A DNA stretch of 45,462 nucleotides from Pelomonas sp. KK5 (GTDB lineage: Bacteria > Pseudomonadota > Gammaproteobacteria > Burkholderiales > Burkholderiaceae_C), in assembly GCF_001984095.1 (NCBI RefSeq), contig NZ_LYVQ01000021.1, forward strand, positions 1 through 45,462. The letters run 5' to 3'. Every line of letters begins with the position of its first letter. The first letter of the stretch is position 1. Shown here one piece after another: positions 24,027 through 32,468 of this stretch. The translations under genes were made by a program, and so were the position numbers. The notes under the pieces are model-generated. The model made no database searches. It was not told the origin of the DNA and worked only from the letters and a program-made list of their open reading frames with translations.

Positions 24027-25088
24027 TCACCGGCTCAGCAGCGCCCTCACCTGCTCCCGCCCGATCCGGCGCAGCGCCGGCGCCAGCTCGGCAAAGGTCT
24101 CATAGACCGGCTGCGCGGCCAGGGCGCGGAAGTCCTCGGCCGCCGTGAGCAAGACCTGACCCTGGCCCGCCGTGCCGGTAGGCTCGGGCACCGGCGTCGA
24201 GTTCCGTTGCAGCGCCTGGCCGGCATCGCGCAGCTGCCGCTGCGCGTCGATCACCTGGGCCAGCGTCTGGCGCCGCGCCTGCGCGCCGTCCAGTCGCCAG
24301 GCCTTGGGGTCGACCGCATCCGGCTGCGCATCGAGCCGCACGCGCACGCGCTGGCCGCTCGGGAAGCGCTTGCCCTCGCCCTTGACGGTGAGCCCGTCGC
24401 GCAGGGCCGGCCAGCGGGATTCCTCGGTGCTCCATTGCAGGCGGCCGGCGGCGACGCTGACGCGCAGGCCGGCGGGGGCCAGCGCCTGGTCGAGCCGCTG
24501 GGCGTTGGCCTCGGCCGTCTGGTCGGGGTCGATGGCGACGTTGATCGCGGCCGGCGAACCCGGCGCGGCGAAGCTCAGCGTCTCGGGGCCTTCCTGGCCG
24601 AGGGCGGCCAGGTCGAGGCCGCGCAGCGTGAAGTCCTGGCGGGCGCCGCTACCCCGTTCGGGCAGGCGCAGCTGCCCGTCGATCCGACCGGCGGCGCGCT
24701 CGCTGCGCTGGCCCCAGACCGTCCTCGCCTGCTGCAGGGCCGCAGCCGCAGCGCCATCCGCGTCGGTGCTGCCCGAGGCCAGCGAGGCGGCAAGGCTCGT
24801 CTTCAGCCGCTGCAGTTGCTGGTCCATGTCGCCGACCCAGGCCTGGGCCTGCTGGCTGGCGGCCACCTGCTGCTGCAGGCCGGGCTCCATGAAGGGGTTG
24901 GGCCGCGGCGTCGGTGCGGGTCGTGCCTGCTGTTGCTGCGGCTGCTCCTTCGGTTCCAGCGCCGCGGGCGCCGCAGCCCCGACCGCCGCCGCGGGCAGCG
25001 TCGACGAGGCCGCGCCGCCACGGCCGGCCGTGGCCGGCAGCAGCGCCCGCGAAGTCTGGACCTGCACCGCCGCCATCGTGGTCGTCAC
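24027..25088 (-). CDS. Putative hook/filament-associated protein, LafW-like
   Basis: 353 residues if translation begins at the GTG at 25088, which overlaps the flgL stop as GTGA; an ATG four codons later (25076) is the alternative. The first 90 residues are Ala/Pro/Gln-rich linker. Residues about 150-250 (DFTLRGLDLAALGQEG, AINVAIDPDQTAEANAQRLD, LRVSVAAGRLQWSTEESRW) resemble the flagellin IN motif found in FliD and some flagellins. The C-terminus is helical and charged. In Flag-2/lateral flagellar loci a putative hook-associated gene, lafW, directly follows flgL, and this gene holds the same place. It is probably exported by the flagellar secretion system. The family call rests on position and a by-eye domain match. 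Confidence 0.55.
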   Translation of the reverse strand: MTTTMAAVQVQTSRALLPATAGRGGAASSTLPAAAVGAAAPAALEPKEQPQQQQARPAPTPRPNPFMEPGLQQQVAASQQAQAWVGDMDQQLQRLKTSLAASLASGSTDADGAAAAALQQARTVWGQRSERAAGRIDGQLRLPERGSGARQDFTLRGLDLAALGQEGPETLSFAAPGSPAAINVAIDPDQTAEANAQRLDQALAPAGLRVSVAAGRLQWSTEESRWPALRDGLTVKGEGKRFPSGQRVRVRLDAQPDAVDPKAWRLDGAQARRQTLAQVIDAQRQLRDAGQALQRNSTPVPEPTGTAGQGQVLLTAAEDFRALAAQPVYETFAELAPALRRIGREQVRALLSR

Positions 25089-25963
25089 AGCGCGTCGAAC
25101 AGGCTCAGGTTGCTGACCCGGCCATAGGCCTTCTGCGTCGCCTGCACCGCCAGCGTGTAGCTGTTCAGGCGGGTCGCGGCCTCGCCGTAGTCGAGCTGGC
25201 CCAGGGTCAGCGCCGCCTGCTTGTTGGAGAGGCTCACCGCGGCCTGGTTGTCCTGCAGCGTGGACAGCACGTTCTGCAGGCCGCCCAGGCTGCCGATCTT
25301 GCCGGTGACCGAGTTCAGCGTGGTGTCCAGATTGGTCAGCGTGCTGGCCACCTGGGCATGGGCGGCATCGGCCGTCACGCCGGACTTCAGCAGCGCGGCG
25401 AGGCTGTCCAGCTGCTTCACGAAGGCCGCCATCTCGGGCAGCGAGACATTGGCCGGCACGGTGACACCTGGGCCCACCGCGACCTGCTGGGTGGCGGTAT
25501 TGCCCTGGTAGGTGAAGGCGGCATCGATGGCGGGCTGGTCGGTGGCGGTGCCGGAGAAGACCGAGCGGCCTTCGCTGTCGGTGCTGTTGGCGGTGTGGAT
25601 CAGGCTGTCGCGCAGCGACTCCAGCGAGCCGGCCATGGCCTGCAGGTCACCCTGGGTGTTGCTGCCGTCTGCGGCCCAGACGAGCAGGTCGCGGGCCTGC
25701 ATCATGTCCGCCTTGACGCTGTCCAGCAGGGTCTCGTTGTTGGTGAGGCGCGATTTCAGCGCGTCGATATTGCCCTGGTACTGGGTCAGCGAGGCCTCCT
25801 CGCGCGACAGGCGCGACAGTCGCATGCTGGCGATCGTGTCGTCCGAGGGGCGCTGCACGCGCTGGCCCGAGGCCATCTGCTGCATCACTTGCGACAGGCC
25901 CGTGTTGGCGGCCTGCAGCGCGCTGTTCATCGTGGCGTGGAACTGGGTGCTGGCGATGCGCAT
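25085..25963 (-). CDS. flgL: Flagellar hook-filament junction protein FlgL (HAP3)
   Basis: 292 residues, close to the usual 300. The N-terminal D0/D1 helix (MRIASTQFHATMNSALQAAN, then MASGQRVQRPSDD) has the conserved SG..V..PSDD motif of flagellin-family proteins, and the C-terminus (NSYTLAVQATQKAYGRVSNL) forms the matching D0 helix with the typical aromatic end. It caps the hook-FlgK junction and joins it to the filament. It follows flgK with a 9-base gap and overlaps the LafW-like gene by 4 bases; all three are probably transcribed together from the motif upstream of flgK. Confidence 0.95.
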   Translation of the reverse strand: MRIASTQFHATMNSALQAANTGLSQVMQQMASGQRVQRPSDDTIASMRLSRLSREEASLTQYQGNIDALKSRLTNNETLLDSVKADMMQARDLLVWAADGSNTQGDLQAMAGSLESLRDSLIHTANSTDSEGRSVFSGTATDQPAIDAAFTYQGNTATQQVAVGPGVTVPANVSLPEMAAFVKQLDSLAALLKSGVTADAAHAQVASTLTNLDTTLNSVTGKIGSLGGLQNVLSTLQDNQAAVSLSNKQAALTLGQLDYGEAATRLNSYTLAVQATQKAYGRVSNLSLFDAL

Positions 25964-25972
25964 GATGATTGA

Positions 25973-27388
25973 TCAGAGGATCTGCAGGGTTGAATCGAAC
26001 AGCTCGTTGGCCACGGCCAGCACCTTCATATTGGCCTGGTACATCTGCTGGTACTGAACGAGGTTGACCGCCTCCTCGTCCTCGTTGACGCCGCTGGTGG
26101 ACTTCCAGCTTTCCTCGGCCTGGTCGCGCACCGTCTGCGCGGTCTTCTGCGAGGCGATGTTCTGCTGGCTGGCCACGCCCAGCTTGCCGATCAGCTGGGT
26201 GTAGGCGTCGCCCAGCACGACCTGGCTGCTGGTCGGCAGCGGCTGGCCCTTGGCGTCGAAGTTGGTCAGCGTGATCGGCTTGCCCTGCAGCGCGATCAGC
26301 TTCGTGAGGTTCTGGCTGTCGCCGGCGGCGGCGGGGTCCAGCGAGAAGGCCAGCTCGTCAGCGCTGATGCCGGTCAGCTGCAGCTGCCCGCCGTTGGTGG
26401 CCGGGTCCACGAACAGCGGCTTGCCGGTGCCGGTGGCCAGCGGGGTCTGCGTGGTGTCCACGCCTTGCGCGAGCTGGGCATTGAAGGCGTTGGCGATGCC
26501 GCTGGCCATCTCGCGCACCGTCTGCTGCATCGGCGCCAGCACCGCGCCCTCGAAGCTCTCCAGCCCGCCCAGCTGGCCGCCGAAATCGGTGCCCTGCACG
26601 GTGAACGAGGTGTTGGCGAACTTCAGGCTCAGCGAGTGGCTGCCGCCCACCAGCGCGTTGACGGCCAGCTGCGCCGCATCGCCGCCGACGACCAGCGGCT
26701 GGCCGCTCTTCAGCGAGACGTTGCGGGTGCCGTCGGGCTGGTCCACCACCTGGATGCCCACCAGCGAGGCCAGCGCGTCGATGCGCTGGTCGCGGGTGTC
26801 CTGCAGCGCGGCGGGGTTCAGGCCGATCGCCTGGTTGGCGCTGATCTGCTTGTTCAGCTCGGCGATATCGCTGTTCAGCGTGTTGATCTGGGTGACGATG
26901 GCCTGGCGCTGGGCCGACACGGCCGAGGCCTGGTTCTGCAGCAGCTGCTGCAGGCTGCCGAAGCGCTTGGCCAGGCCGTCGGCGGCGGTGATCACCTGGG
27001 CGCGCAGCGGGCTGGAATCGGGCTCCACGCTGGCCGCGTTCAGCGCCGCGAAGAACTGGTCCAGGCCGGCGTTGACGTTGGAGGTGTCGTCCGACATCAC
27101 CTGTTCCAGCTGGTCCAGGTAGGGCTGGGACGCGTCGGCCTTGCCCAGGTTGGACGCCGCCGACCACATCTGCAGGTTCTTGAAGCTGTCCGAGTAGCGC
27201 TGCAGCGTGGCCACGGTCACGCCGCCGCCGGAGGCCGAGACATTGCTCGCGTTGCCGCCCACGCTGGCCAGCACCACGCCCTGGCGCGAGTAGCCGGGGG
27301 TCATCACGTTGGCGATGTTCTGGCTGGTCGTGGCCAGCGCCGCTTGCGCGGCCTGCGCGCCGGAGAGGGCGTTGAAGAGGAGGCTCAT
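25973..27388 (-). CDS. flgK: Flagellar hook-associated protein FlgK (HAP1)
   Basis: 471 residues from ATG 27388. The start MSLLFNALSGAQAAQAALAT and the motif SQNIANVMTPGYSRQG are the conserved FlgK N-terminus, and the C-terminal VNLVQYQQMYQANMKVL with a final LFDSTLQIL matches the rod/hook family end. FlgK is the first junction protein on the hook. No Shine-Dalgarno sequence is seen in the short stretch before the ATG; the candidate promoter motif ends only 9 bases upstream, so the message may be leaderless. A REP-like hairpin separates it from flgJ, which supports a separate late-class transcript for flgK-flgL-lafW. Confidence 0.95.
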   Translation of the reverse strand: MSLLFNALSGAQAAQAALATTSQNIANVMTPGYSRQGVVLASVGGNASNVSASGGGVTVATLQRYSDSFKNLQMWSAASNLGKADASQPYLDQLEQVMSDDTSNVNAGLDQFFAALNAASVEPDSSPLRAQVITAADGLAKRFGSLQQLLQNQASAVSAQRQAIVTQINTLNSDIAELNKQISANQAIGLNPAALQDTRDQRIDALASLVGIQVVDQPDGTRNVSLKSGQPLVVGGDAAQLAVNALVGGSHSLSLKFANTSFTVQGTDFGGQLGGLESFEGAVLAPMQQTVREMASGIANAFNAQLAQGVDTTQTPLATGTGKPLFVDPATNGGQLQLTGISADELAFSLDPAAAGDSQNLTKLIALQGKPITLTNFDAKGQPLPTSSQVVLGDAYTQLIGKLGVASQQNIASQKTAQTVRDQAEESWKSTSGVNEDEEAVNLVQYQQMYQANMKVLAVANELFDSTLQIL

Positions 27389-27397
27389 GGTGGGAAC

Positions 27398-27425
27398 AGG
27401 CGACCGGGGGACGCGGGGACTTAAA
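27398..27425 (-). promoter_or_regulatory. Candidate sigma-28-type promoter of flgK, motif shared with fliD
   Basis: On the minus strand the sequence reads TTTAAG, 14 bases, GGTCGCCT, with GTCCC inside the spacer at the same position as in the copy before fliD (42387-42414). If TAAG is taken as the -35 element and GTCG as the start of the -10, the spacing (15) equals the sigma-28 consensus TAAA-N15-GCCGATAA; the last four bases of the -10 do not match. The distance to the flgK ATG is only 9 bases. Confidence 0.4.
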
Positions 27426-27451
27426 TCCAGTGCTGTTGACTTGGCCACATG

Positions 27452-27520
27452 CCGTTCGGGCTGAGCCTGTCGAAGCCCTGGTGCTCGGCAACTGCCCTTC
27501 GACAGGCTCAGGGCGAACGG
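27452..27520. repeat. REP-like inverted repeat between flgJ and flgK
   Basis: Two 24-base arms (27452-27475 and 27497-27520) are inverted copies with 22 of 24 matches and a 21-base loop. Each arm contains the widespread CTGAGCCTGTCGAAG core known from REP-like elements in many high-GC bacteria. It could stop or attenuate transcription leaving flgJ; there is no T-run. Confidence 0.75.
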
Positions 27521-27526
27521 CGGATG

Positions 27527-27823
27527 TCAGGTCTTCGGAAGTAACTGCTTCAGGATCACGTCGGCGATGCCGAAGGCATGCTGGCCAGCGATCGCGTCGG
27601 CCATGCGGTCGTCGGCGAAGTCCTGCATGTCCTCGTTGACCTTGTCCTTGAAGGGGCTGTCCTCGCCGGCCAGCTCGCGGGTGGAGCTGCGCATCTTGTG
27701 CAGCATCTGGCCGATGAAGAAGGACTCGAACTGCTCGGCGGCTTTCCTCGCTTGCGCGCGGACCTTGGGGTCGGGTGTTGCGCCGTCGGGATTCGGCGTT
27801 AGCGATGTATCGACGGTCGTCAT
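27527..27823 (-). CDS. flgJ: FlgJ, rod-binding (rod-cap) domain only
   Basis: 98 residues from ATG 27823, sharing one base with the flgI stop (TGATG). It has the FlgJ N-terminal domain: KAAEQFESFFIGQMLHKMR, GEDSPFKDKVNEDMQDFADD, and a C-terminal helix ending in ILKQLLP. FlgJ caps the growing rod in the periplasm. The usual C-terminal muramidase domain of enterobacterial FlgJ (about 310 residues) is absent; it is supplied by a separate gene at 34634-35278. It is the last gene of the flgB-flgJ run before the REP-like hairpin. Confidence 0.92.
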   Translation of the reverse strand: MTTVDTSLTPNPDGATPDPKVRAQARKAAEQFESFFIGQMLHKMRSSTRELAGEDSPFKDKVNEDMQDFADDRMADAIAGQHAFGIADVILKQLLPKT

Positions 27824-28920
27824 CAGATCACCTGCAGCTCGCCTTCGATCGCACCCGCCTGGTCCAGCGCCTGCAGGATGGACATGATGTCGTCCGGCGT
27901 GGCGCCGATGCTGTTGACCGTGTCGATGATGGCCTGCAGGCTGGTGCCCGCCTGCCACCTGAACATCCGGCCCGAGCCCTGGTCCACCTGCACGCGGGAC
28001 TGCGGCGTCACCTGCGTCTTGCCCTGGCTGAACGGTTGCGGCTGGCTGACCTGCGAGCTCTCGCTGATCACCACCTTCAGGCTGCCGTGCGAGACCGCCG
28101 CCGGCCGCACGCGCACGCCGTCGGAGATCACCACGGTGCCGGTGCGCGAGTTGAAGATCACCCGCGGGTTGTCGGCGCCGACGTCCACCGCCAGGCCTTC
28201 CAGCTGCGCGACGAAGGCCACCCGCTCGGTCGGGTTGGCCGGGGCGACCACCTCCACGCTGGTGGCGTCCCGCGTGCTGGCGATCGTGCTGCCATAGCGG
28301 CTGTTGATCGTGTTGACGATATTGGTCGCCGTCTGGAAGTTCGGGTGGCGCAGGCTCAGGCGCACGCTGGGCGTGCTGTCGAAATCGGTGGCGATCTCGC
28401 GCTCGACCGTGGCGCCGTTGGGGATGCGGCCGGCCGTCGGCGTGTTGACCGTAACGCTCGATCCAGACTGACCCTGCGCAGAGAGGCCACCGACCACCAG
28501 GTTGCCCTGGGCCAGCGCATAGACCTCGCCGTCCGCCGCGCGCAGCTCGGTCAGCAGCAGCACGCCGCCGCGCAGGCTCTTGGCGTCGCCGAGGGACGAG
28601 ACCGTGATGTCGATCGCCTGGCCGCGCCGGTAGCCGGGCGGGAACACCGCGCTGACCATCACGGTGGCGACGTTCTTGGACTTCGCGTCCACCTTCTCGG
28701 GCAGCTTGAGGCCGAACTGCTTGAGCATGTTCGCCACCGACTGGCCGGCGAACTTCACCTGCGTGCTGTCGCCGCTGCCGTTCAGGCCGACGACCAGGCC
28801 GTAGCCCAGCAGCTGGTTCTCGCGCACGCCTTCGACGCTGACGAGCTGGCGCAGCGCCTGGGCGGCGTGGGCGCCTTGCAGGCACAGCAGCAGGCTGACA
28901 AGGGAGAGCAGTTTCTTCAT
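27823..28920 (-). CDS. flgI: Flagellar P-ring protein FlgI
   Basis: 365 residues, the normal size. A Sec signal peptide ([16 protein letters not shown]) is followed by the conserved FlgI start ([20 protein letters not shown]) and further family motifs ([47 protein letters not shown]). It forms the periplasmic ring around the rod at the peptidoglycan layer. It lies two bases after flgH and shares one base with flgJ. Confidence 0.97.
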   Translation of the reverse strand: MKKLLSLVSLLLCLQGAHAAQALRQLVSVEGVRENQLLGYGLVVGLNGSGDSTQVKFAGQSVANMLKQFGLKLPEKVDAKSKNVATVMVSAVFPPGYRRGQAIDITVSSLGDAKSLRGGVLLLTELRAADGEVYALAQGNLVVGGLSAQGQSGSSVTVNTPTAGRIPNGATVEREIATDFDSTPSVRLSLRHPNFQTATNIVNTINSRYGSTIASTRDATSVEVVAPANPTERVAFVAQLEGLAVDVGADNPRVIFNSRTGTVVISDGVRVRPAAVSHGSLKVVISESSQVSQPQPFSQGKTQVTPQSRVQVDQGSGRMFRWQAGTSLQAIIDTVNSIGATPDDIMSILQALDQAGAIEGELQVI

Positions 28921-28922
28921 GA

Positions 28923-29615
28923 TCAGAAAGGCATCCAGGGCGAAGCGAAGAAGCGCGTCAGCCAGCCCGGCGAATTGGCGTCGGCCAAGGTGCCCTGCCC
29001 GGCGTAGACGATACGGGCGTTGGCGATGCGCTGGGAGGACACGCGGTTCTCCGAATCCACGTCCGCGCCGCGCACATAGCCCGACAGGCGCACCATTTCC
29101 TCGCCCTGGTTCAGCGTGAGGCTCTTGTCGCCCTGCACGCGCAGCAGGCCGTTGGGCAGCACGTCGACGACGACGACGGTGATGGCGCCGGTCAGCGCGT
29201 TCTGCTGGGTGCTGGCGCTGGTGCCGGCGAAGTCGCGGTTGCCGCCCACGCCCAGGTCCAGCAGGGTCTTGCCCTTGCTCGACGCGGACAGGGCCACATT
29301 GCTGCCCTTGCCGAAGCTGGTGTCGGCCTTCTTGCTGGCCTGGGTGGTCTCTTCCAGCGCCACCGTCAGCACGTCGCCGGGGCGGAAGGCGCGGCTGTCG
29401 GAGGTCAGCGCGATGCCGCGCTGCGGCGCGTAGACCCCGCCGGCCGTGCCGCGCAGCGCCATCGGCTGCGGCTGGGCATCGAGCGGCGTGGCCGGGACGG
29501 CCGTCGGCACGGCCGGCGGCTGGATCGTCTGGCAGCCGGCCAGCAGCATCGTTGCAAGAAGAGCGATGACCGTCGCATTTCGGGCCGAGCGCCGGGCCGC
29601 CCCAAGCCGGCCCAC
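28923..29615 (-). CDS. flgH: Flagellar L-ring lipoprotein FlgH
   Basis: 230 residues if translation starts at GTG 29615, which I prefer because it gives the usual FlgH length and a proper lipoprotein signal: Arg-rich start ([12 protein letters not shown]), hydrophobic [12 protein letters not shown] and lipobox LAGC. An upstream ATG at 29717 would add 34 residues that are encoded by the repeat element at 29588-29700 and do not look like protein. Family motifs are [33 protein letters not shown] and, near the C-terminus, [15 protein letters not shown]. It forms the outer-membrane L ring. No Shine-Dalgarno sequence is seen; a perfect 14-bp hairpin ends 3 bases before the GTG. Confidence 0.9.
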   Translation of the reverse strand: MGRLGAARRSARNATVIALLATMLLAGCQTIQPPAVPTAVPATPLDAQPQPMALRGTAGGVYAPQRGIALTSDSRAFRPGDVLTVALEETTQASKKADTSFGKGSNVALSASSKGKTLLDLGVGGNRDFAGTSASTQQNALTGAITVVVVDVLPNGLLRVQGDKSLTLNQGEEMVRLSGYVRGADVDSENRVSSQRIANARIVYAGQGTLADANSPGWLTRFFASPWMPF

Positions 29616-29700
29616 TTCTGTCGCCTGGCGCTCGATGCGCCAGGCGACAGAGTCCCCTCGGGGGACCGGCCGGGCACGCCCGCGTTCAGCGGGGCGGGAC
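29588..29700 (-). repeat. Dispersed GC-rich repeat with perfect hairpin between flgG and flgH
   Basis: It contains a perfect 14-bp stem (29618-29631 with 29637-29650, loop TCGAT), a second short hairpin (CCCCTCGGGG, 29654-29663), and a 20-base segment (29588-29607) that matches 42904-42923 at 19 of 20 positions in opposite orientation. The last part overlaps the proposed flgH start region. It resembles short interspersed repeats of Burkholderiales genomes. Confidence 0.6.
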
Positions 29701-29716
29701 TGGACGAGGGGCTCCA

Positions 29717-30505
29717 TTACCGCACGGCCTGGGACAGGTACTGCAGCATGTTGTCCGCTGCCGAGAGCACCTTGGTGTTCATCTCGTAGGTCCGCTGCGC
29801 GGCGATCATGTCCACCATCTCCTCGACCACCTGCACGTTGGAGCCTTCCAGCGCGCCCTGCTTGACGGTGCCCAGGCCGTCCACGCCGGCCACGCCCTCG
29901 GTGGCGGCGCCGCTGGCGGCGGTCTCCTGGTAGAGGTTGTCGCCCAGGGCCAGCAGGCCGGTCGGGTTGGCGAAGTTGGCGAGCTTCAGCTGGCCCAGCT
30001 CGCTCGGCGCGGTGGCGCTGGCGAGGGTGGCCGAGACGGTGCCGTTCTCGCTGATCGTGATCGCGGTCGCGTTGGCCGGGATGGTGATCTCGGGCTGCAG
30101 CTTCTGGCCCTTGGCGTTGACCAGCTTGCCATCGGCGTTGATCTGCAGCTGGCCGGCGCGGGTGTAGGCCGGCTTGCCGTTGGGGCCCTCGACCTGCAGG
30201 AAGCCCTGCCCGACGATGGCCACGTCCAGGCTCTGGCCGGTCTGCTGCAGGCTGCCGGTGGTGAACACCTTCTGCGTGCCGACGAGCCGCGTGCCGTTGC
30301 CCAGCTGCACGCCGGTCGGCGAGGCGCTGCCGTCTTCTCCTACAGCGCCCGGCTGGCGCTCGACCTGGTAGAACAGGTCCTCGAACATCACGCGGTCGCG
30401 CTTGAAGCCGACGGTGTTGACGTTGGCGAGGTTGTTGGCGATGGCCTGCAGCTTGGCGTCCTGGGCCTGCACGCCGGTCTTGCTGATCCACATGGCGGGA
30501 TTCAT
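29717..30505 (-). CDS. flgG: Flagellar distal rod protein FlgG
   Basis: 262 residues, the standard size. The N-terminal ISKTGVQAQDAKLQAIANNL and ANVNTVGFKRDRVMFEDLFY, plus the C-terminal EGSNVQVVEEMVDMIAAQRT and YEMNTKVLSAADNMLQYL, are the conserved rod/hook family ends. FlgG forms the distal rod that passes the P and L rings. It is 15 bases after flgF with its own GGAG, and is followed by the repeat element before flgH. Confidence 0.97.
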   Translation of the reverse strand: MNPAMWISKTGVQAQDAKLQAIANNLANVNTVGFKRDRVMFEDLFYQVERQPGAVGEDGSASPTGVQLGNGTRLVGTQKVFTTGSLQQTGQSLDVAIVGQGFLQVEGPNGKPAYTRAGQLQINADGKLVNAKGQKLQPEITIPANATAITISENGTVSATLASATAPSELGQLKLANFANPTGLLALGDNLYQETAASGAATEGVAGVDGLGTVKQGALEGSNVQVVEEMVDMIAAQRTYEMNTKVLSAADNMLQYLSQAVR

Positions 30506-30520
30506 CGTCGGATCTCCTTG

Positions 30521-31252
30521 TTACTCACGGATCAGGCGGTTGCCTGCGTCGGCCATGCTGTCGGCCTTGTTCAACAACTTCATCTGGACCTCGAAGTCGC
30601 GGTTCAGCGTCATCGTCGCCACCATCTCCTCGATGGCCGAGACATTGCTGCCTTCCAGATGGCCGCCATGGACCTGCACCGTGTCGTCGGCGGCCAGCGT
30701 GCCGCCGTCGCGCGGGACCAGCAGGCCGGCGGGGTTCTTGGTCATTTCCGCCATCGGTGGCTTGACGAGCTTGAGCTTGTCGACCACCTGCAGGTCCGTC
30801 TGGCCCGGCGTCTGGACCGAGATCGTGCCGTCGCGGCCGATCACCAGCGCGCCGTGCTCCGGCGGCAACTGCACTGCTCCGCCCTCGCCCAGCACCGGGC
30901 GGCCGGCCAGCAGCAGGCGGCCGTCGGCATCGGCGGTGAAGTTGCCGCTGCGGGTGTAGGCCTCGGAGCCTTCGGCCGTCTGCACGGCGAACAGGCCCTC
31001 GCCTTCGATCGCGGCGTCCAGGTCGCGGCCGGTGGCCTGCTGCACGCCCGGCTTGGCGCTGACCGCATCGGCCTGCATCTGGCTCAGGTGGCGGGCGGCA
31101 TAACCGTAACCCTCGACGGACCGGCTGCCGGCCATCTCGACATTGGCGCGGAAGCCGCCGGTCTCGAGGTTGGCCAGGTTGTTGGCATGCACCTGCTGGG
31201 CGCGCATCGCGCGCTCCGCGCCGGACATCACGGTGTAGATCAGCGCATCCAT
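30521..31252 (-). CDS. flgF: Flagellar proximal rod protein FlgF
   Basis: 243 residues. The N-terminus (MDALIYTVMSGAERAMRAQQ, then ANNLANLETGGFRANVEM) and C-terminus (EGSNVSAIEEMVATMTLNRD, FEVQMKLLNKADSM) are the rod-family helices. The central GEGLFAVQTAEGSEAYTRSG is the family's typical internal motif. It belongs to the proximal rod. It lies directly against the flgE stop codon with no gap. Confidence 0.95.
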   Translation of the reverse strand: MDALIYTVMSGAERAMRAQQVHANNLANLETGGFRANVEMAGSRSVEGYGYAARHLSQMQADAVSAKPGVQQATGRDLDAAIEGEGLFAVQTAEGSEAYTRSGNFTADADGRLLLAGRPVLGEGGAVQLPPEHGALVIGRDGTISVQTPGQTDLQVVDKLKLVKPPMAEMTKNPAGLLVPRDGGTLAADDTVQVHGGHLEGSNVSAIEEMVATMTLNRDFEVQMKLLNKADSMADAGNRLIRE

Positions 31253-32455
31253 TTAGATCGCCTGCATCAGGCTCTGCATCATTTCGTTCTCGGCCGAGAG
31301 GACCTTGGTGTTGGCCTGGTAGCTGCGCTGCGCGCCCATCAGGTTCACCAGCTCGCCGGTCATGTCCACGTTGGACTGCTCCAGCGCGCCGGTGGTCAGC
31401 TTGGACGAGGCGGCCGAGCCCGGCTGGGCCATCAGCGCGGCGCCGGTGGCGGTGGTGGCGGCCCAGCTGGTGCCGTCGACCGGGCGCAGCGCGCCCTCGT
31501 CGGCGAAGGTGGCCAGCGCCACCGTGCCGACGATCTGGGTCTGGCCGTTGCTGTAGGTGGCGACGACGCTGCCGTCCGCGCTGAGGCTGGTGCCGGTCAG
31601 CGCGCCGGAGGGGTAGCCGTTGGGGCTGTTGGCCAGCGTGGTGGTGTCGCCGGCGAACTGGGTCGTGCCGGTGTAGTCGATGGCCACGGCCAGCGGGTCG
31701 GCGCCGTTCATGCTGGCGGCCGGCACGTTCAGCGTGGCGGTGGTGGCGCTGGTCAGCTGGCCCTGGGTGTCGAAGGTGAGCGTCGGCCCAGCGGTCGGCG
31801 CGGCGCCGTCGAAGCTGTAGTGCACGTCCACCTGGCTGCCGCCGCTCTTGACGAAATACTGCGTCACGCTGTGCTTGCCGCCCAGCGAGTCGTAGACGAC
31901 CGAGGTGATCGAGCTGTTGTAGGAGTTGGGCACGTCCGGATCGAAGGCGGCGCTGGGCACGGTCCAGTCGGCCGACAGGTTGCCGGTGAACTTCAGCTGG
32001 CTGCTGGCCTGCGCGGCGATCTGGCCGTTGGGCACCTTCAGGTCGCCCAGGGCGCCGAGACCCGCCACCGGGCGGCCCGCGCTGTCCACCTGCATGCCGT
32101 AGCCCTGCAGCTTGCGACCCAGGGTGTCGACGACATAACCGTCCTTGTCGACGGAGAAGCTGCCCACCCGCGTGTACAGCTGCTGGCCGGCGTTGTCCTT
32201 GACGGCGAAGAAGCCGCGGCCCTGGATCAGCGCGTCCATGCCGCTGCCGGTGTTCATCAGGCCGCCGCCCTTGCCGATCGACTGGGTCTGCGAGGTGGCC
32301 GCCGCGCCATTGGCCTGCGTGCCGGCATAGACGGCCGAGAAGTTGGTGCGGCTGGACTTGAAGCCCGAGGTGCTGGCGTTGGCGATGTTGTTGGAGATGG
32401 TTTCCAGGCTGGCGCTGACGGCATTGATGCCGGACATGGCGATTTCGAAGCTCAT
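31253..32455 (-). CDS. flgE: Flagellar hook protein FlgE
   Basis: 400 residues, typical for FlgE. The N-terminal D0 helix (MSFEIAMSGINAVSASLETI, then SNNIANASTSGFKSSRTNF) and the C-terminal helix (LEQSNVDMTGELVNLMGAQR, NTKVLSAENEMMQSLMQ) frame a central beta domain with repeated Gly/Thr-rich strands. FlgE polymerises into the hook, the universal joint between rod and filament. The start follows flgD by 13 bases with a GAAAGGA-type ribosome binding site. Confidence 0.97.
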   Translation of the reverse strand: MSFEIAMSGINAVSASLETISNNIANASTSGFKSSRTNFSAVYAGTQANGAAATSQTQSIGKGGGLMNTGSGMDALIQGRGFFAVKDNAGQQLYTRVGSFSVDKDGYVVDTLGRKLQGYGMQVDSAGRPVAGLGALGDLKVPNGQIAAQASSQLKFTGNLSADWTVPSAAFDPDVPNSYNSSITSVVYDSLGGKHSVTQYFVKSGGSQVDVHYSFDGAAPTAGPTLTFDTQGQLTSATTATLNVPAASMNGADPLAVAIDYTGTTQFAGDTTTLANSPNGYPSGALTGTSLSADGSVVATYSNGQTQIVGTVALATFADEGALRPVDGTSWAATTATGAALMAQPGSAASSKLTTGALEQSNVDMTGELVNLMGAQRSYQANTKVLSAENEMMQSLMQAI

Positions 32456-32468
32456 GGCGTGGGTCCTT

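Noticed and set aside
27527-27823. flgJ as a truncated pseudogene
   Set aside because: The short protein is a complete rod-cap domain with normal start and stop, and the muramidase domain exists as a separate intact gene.
29616-29717. FlgH start at the upstream ATG 29717
   Set aside because: The added residues are encoded by a repeat element, make the protein longer than usual and bury the lipoprotein signal; kept only as an alternative.
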